This document shows, one piece after another, positions 23,378 to 25,196 of a stretch of 25,196 nucleotides of DNA. Position 1 is the stretch's first letter; each line of letters starts with the position of its first letter. The position numbers were made by a program, and so were the translations under genes. The notes below the pieces were generated by a model, which ran no database searches, had not been told where the DNA came from, and saw nothing but the letters and a program-made list of their open reading frames with translations. Origin of the DNA: UMGS1696 sp964430105 (lineage in GTDB: Bacteria > Bacillota > Clostridia > Oscillospirales > CAG-272); the NCBI GenBank assembly GCA_964430105.1, contig CAYSEF010000028.1, positions 1 through 25,196 of the forward strand. The letters are read 5' to 3'.

Positions 23378-23433
23378 GTGAAACTAAAAAAGTTAACAAA
23401 GTGTTCTTTCCGAGCTATGCCGGAGCCTGATGA

Positions 23434-23889
23434 TTACTCTGCGTACTTAAAGTCGTTCACCTTTGATTCAAGCACCTTCAGGTATTTTTCGCACTCGATT
23501 TTGCCTGCTTCTACTGAAAGGTTACGATAATTTCCACATTCCACAGCTGATGCGCCAAACATATCGCCATTGTATTCAATTATCTGCTTCAATGTATTTA
23601 TTACAACCTCGAGAACCTTTTCGTCCGACACATCTCTTGTCAGCAGATAAAATCCCGTTTGACAGCCCATAGGTCCAAAATAAATGACCTGCTCCTTGAT
23701 TTCGGAATTGCGTACAAATGTAGCAAACAAATGCTCAACGGAATGCATGGTGAGGTCGCTCATGTAGTCACCCATATTCGGCTTGCGTGTACGAAGATCG
23801 TATGTTGTAATATCACCGTCACGGCGTGAAACGTATATTCCCGGATCAAGTTTGTTATGATCGACAGTAAAGCTTGCTATTTTCTGCAT
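23434..23889 (-). CDS. luxS: S-ribosylhomocysteine lyase (autoinducer-2 synthase)
   Basis: Cleaves S-ribosylhomocysteine to homocysteine and DPD, the precursor of autoinducer-2, in the activated methyl cycle. The 151-residue chain from the chosen start has the metal site H49-x3-H53 (MHSVEHLFATF) with C118 (VECGNY), and the catalytic Cys C76 in GPMGCQTGFYL. The N-terminal FTVDHNKLDPGIYVSRRDGD is characteristic. An open frame extends 44 codons further upstream but crosses the promoter; AGGAG 8 bases before the ATG at 23889 fixes the start. It has its own promoter and lies 57 bases upstream of the recA -35, with no clear terminator in between. Confidence 0.97.
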   Translation of the reverse strand: MQKIASFTVDHNKLDPGIYVSRRDGDITTYDLRTRKPNMGDYMSDLTMHSVEHLFATFVRNSEIKEQVIYFGPMGCQTGFYLLTRDVSDEKVLEVVINTLKQIIEYNGDMFGASAVECGNYRNLSVEAGKIECEKYLKVLESKVNDFKYAE

Positions 23890-23920
23890 AATATAACTCC
23901 TGATAGATAGATTTTGCTTT

Positions 23921-23949
23921 ATTATACCACAAAAAAGCGTGGATTTCAA
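23921..23949 (-). promoter_or_regulatory. Promoter of luxS
   Basis: On the minus strand -35 TTGAAA (23949-23944) and a perfect -10 TATAAT (23926-23921) are 17 bases apart, about 30 bases before the luxS start codon. Confidence 0.88.
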
Positions 23950-23972
23950 CCAATAGCACTGCGCATACAAAC

Positions 23973-24015
23973 AAAAACAGAGTCCGCACGAAATCATCGC
24001 ACAAACTCTGTTTTT
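23973..24015. terminator. Intrinsic terminator between the SLH gene and luxS
   Basis: AAAAACAGAGT (23973-23983) is the perfect reverse complement of ACTCTGTTTTT (24005-24015), with additional GCAC/GTGC-type pairing inside. On the minus strand it gives a stem followed by TTTTTG, ending the SLH gene 33 bases after its stop codon. Confidence 0.88.
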
Positions 24016-24048
24016 ATTCACATTACATGGCTATTTGCCGTTTAATTC

Positions 24049-25196
24049 TTAATCAGCCCAGTTCAATACAGTTGAGCAGAAGCTTTCGAGAAGTGTTGCA
24101 AGTTCACGACGGAGTGCCTTACCTGTAGGATCAACACGATTTCCGGAGAGAACGAGGTAATTCTTCTGCTGGCCATACTTAACTGCATCGCTAGCCCAAT
24201 CTGCGATATCAGCACGGTCGCTGATATTGCTGAGGGATACGTTTCTTACGTTAATGGGATTATTTTCCACAAACATAGAGTAACGATACATCATTACATA
24301 CATCTGCTGATGTGTAATTTCGTTATTAGGAAGGAAGGTACCGTCCGGGAAGCCATCAACAATGCCGTAATCAACAGCCCACTGAACGTAAGGAGCGTAC
24401 CAAGATGTAGTGCTGTTGAGCGGGATATCAGTGAAGCTTGAGGTCTTGTACTTAGAAACGTCAACGTCAGCAAGACGACCGAGGACTGTTACGAACATTG
24501 CACGAGTCATAGTAGTATCGGGTGCAAACTTTGTTGCAGTAGTACCCTTGAACAGCTCATGAGTATAAACGAACTCAACTGCGCTGTAGTAGGAATCCTT
24601 TTCGCTTACGTCAGAGAACGGATTAGCCCAAGCCTTCTTAGTTTCCTTGAAGGTAACTTCTACCTTAGTATTGGCAGAAACGCCCTTGAGAGTGTAGGTT
24701 ACAATACCGGTAGAGGAAACGGAGTAATCGGAATTGTTGTTAGTAGAAACTGTTTTGCTGTTTACCTTGATAGTATCTACAGCGTAATCCTTTTCGGGAG
24801 TGATAGTGAACTTAATGTCACTGCCCATACCAACATCTACAGTACCCTTAGAGGAGAGAGACGGGGATGCGCTGATCTTACCGCCCTTACCGACAGTTGC
24901 TGTTACAGTAACGATACCGGGGAGGTAACCATCGGCAGCATTAGAGTCATACTTGAATTCAAACTTATCATCTTCACCGAGGACGATAGTGATACCCTTA
25001 TCGTAATATTCAAACTTAGCTTCTGTCTTAGAGGAGTTTGTTATAGTTACGGTACGGTCTTTGTCATCTCTGTCTACAACGATAGTATCGGAGTTGAAGC
25101 GGAGGTTATGACCGTTGAGGTCGATAACGATATTGCATTCGCTGGGGGTGAAGTCATCGAAGGAGCTTCTGATTTTGTAGTCCTTACCGAGCTTGA
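24049..25196 (-). CDS. SLH-domain surface protein, C-terminal part (5' end beyond window)
   Basis: The reading frame is open from the right edge to the stop at 24049, giving 381 visible residues; the Met at 24828 is internal, not a start. Visible residues 1-95 are beta-rich (IVIDLNGHNLRFNSD, RDDKDRTVTITNSS). About 96-183 look like a bacterial beta-repeat module (VTATVGKGGKISASPS, then SDIKFTITPEKDYAVDTIKV and NTKVEVTFKE). Three SLH repeats follow: about 193-242 (FSDVSEKDSYYSAVEFVY with TTMTRAMFV), 254-305 (FTDIP, WYAPYVQWAVDYGIVDGFPD) and 324-372 (ISDRADIADWASDAVKYGQQ with LRRELATLL). SLH triplets bind pyruvylated secondary cell-wall polymers, so this protein is probably anchored at the cell surface; its main function lies outside the window. 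Codon use (C-ending, as in gpmI) suggests high expression. Confidence 0.93.
   Translation of the reverse strand, partial: KLGKDYKIRSSFDDFTPSECNIVIDLNGHNLRFNSDTIVVDRDDKDRTVTITNSSKTEAKFEYYDKGITIVLGEDDKFEFKYDSNAADGYLPGIVTVTATVGKGGKISASPSLSSKGTVDVGMGSDIKFTITPEKDYAVDTIKVNSKTVSTNNNSDYSVSSTGIVTYTLKGVSANTKVEVTFKETKKAWANPFSDVSEKDSYYSAVEFVYTHELFKGTTATKFAPDTTMTRAMFVTVLGRLADVDVSKYKTSSFTDIPLNSTTSWYAPYVQWAVDYGIVDGFPDGTFLPNNEITHQQMYVMMYRYSMFVENNPINVRNVSLSNISDRADIADWASDAVKYGQQKNYLVLSGNRVDPTGKALRRELATLLESFCSTVLNWAD

Noticed and set aside
23384..23406. GAACACTTTGTT-like sequence upstream of the recA promoter as an SOS box
   Set aside because: The spacing between half-sites is five bases rather than four and it lies upstream of the -35; the site at 23329-23340 fits better.
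23890..24021. N-terminal extension of luxS by 44 codons
   Set aside because: The extension covers the luxS promoter and part of the upstream terminator region, and family length and the AGGAG site both place the start at 23889.
1..25196. CRISPR array, insertion sequence, phage or toxin-antitoxin module
   Set aside because: No spaced short direct repeats, transposase, integrase or paired toxin-antitoxin frames were found; the only long direct repeat is the 368-bp tandem duplication.

Overview
The window looks like chromosomal DNA of a low-to-mid GC member of the Clostridia, most likely Oscillospiraceae/Ruminococcaceae. The evidence is inferential: A/G-rich Shine-Dalgarno sites, SigA-type TTGACA/TATAAT promoters, a T-box leader, luxS, an SLH-domain surface protein, a DUF6062 protein and a pyruvate phosphate dikinase. 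There are 22 apparently intact or edge-truncated genes, two duplication remnants and several well-formed terminators. I see no rRNA, tRNA, CRISPR array, transposase or phage gene.

Layout. 1-330 is the start of ppdK (minus, runs off the left edge). A 402-bp divergent region follows, then an ECF-type sigma factor (733-1443) and a single-pass membrane protein that is probably its partner or anti-sigma factor (1616-2980), closed by a bidirectional terminator. On the minus strand, 6951 down to 3063 is a cysteine cluster: promoter, T-box leader with attenuator, cysE, a zinc-ribbon CPBP protease, cysS. A divergent pair follows: a winged-helix regulator with a degenerate receiver-like N-terminus (7087-7710, minus) and a YpsA-like SLOG protein (7801-8340, plus). 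Then come gpmI (a long, plant-like phosphoglycerate mutase), pgeF and a four-gene ABC-2/Gld-like operon (11181-16299). Its ATPase/permease junction carries an exact 368-bp tandem duplication.

The right third is on the minus strand: an operon rimO-pgsA-ogg-DUF6062 (20135 down to 16423); a recombination cluster recA-recF-recX (23305 down to 20286) with a LexA-like half-conserved operator next to the recA promoter; luxS with its own strong promoter; and the C-terminal part of a large SLH-domain surface protein running off the right edge.

How the parts fit. Most genes are core metabolism and housekeeping: glycolysis (ppdK, gpmI), cysteine supply and charging (cysE, cysS), phospholipid synthesis (pgsA), ribosome modification (rimO), DNA repair (recA, recF, recX, ogg) and the activated methyl cycle (luxS). 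The less ordinary items are the tandem duplication in the ABC operon, the duplicated Cys/His modules of the DUF6062 protein, the repeat-containing sigma-factor partner, and recF placed between recA and recX. I did not find a clear new defence or mobile system.
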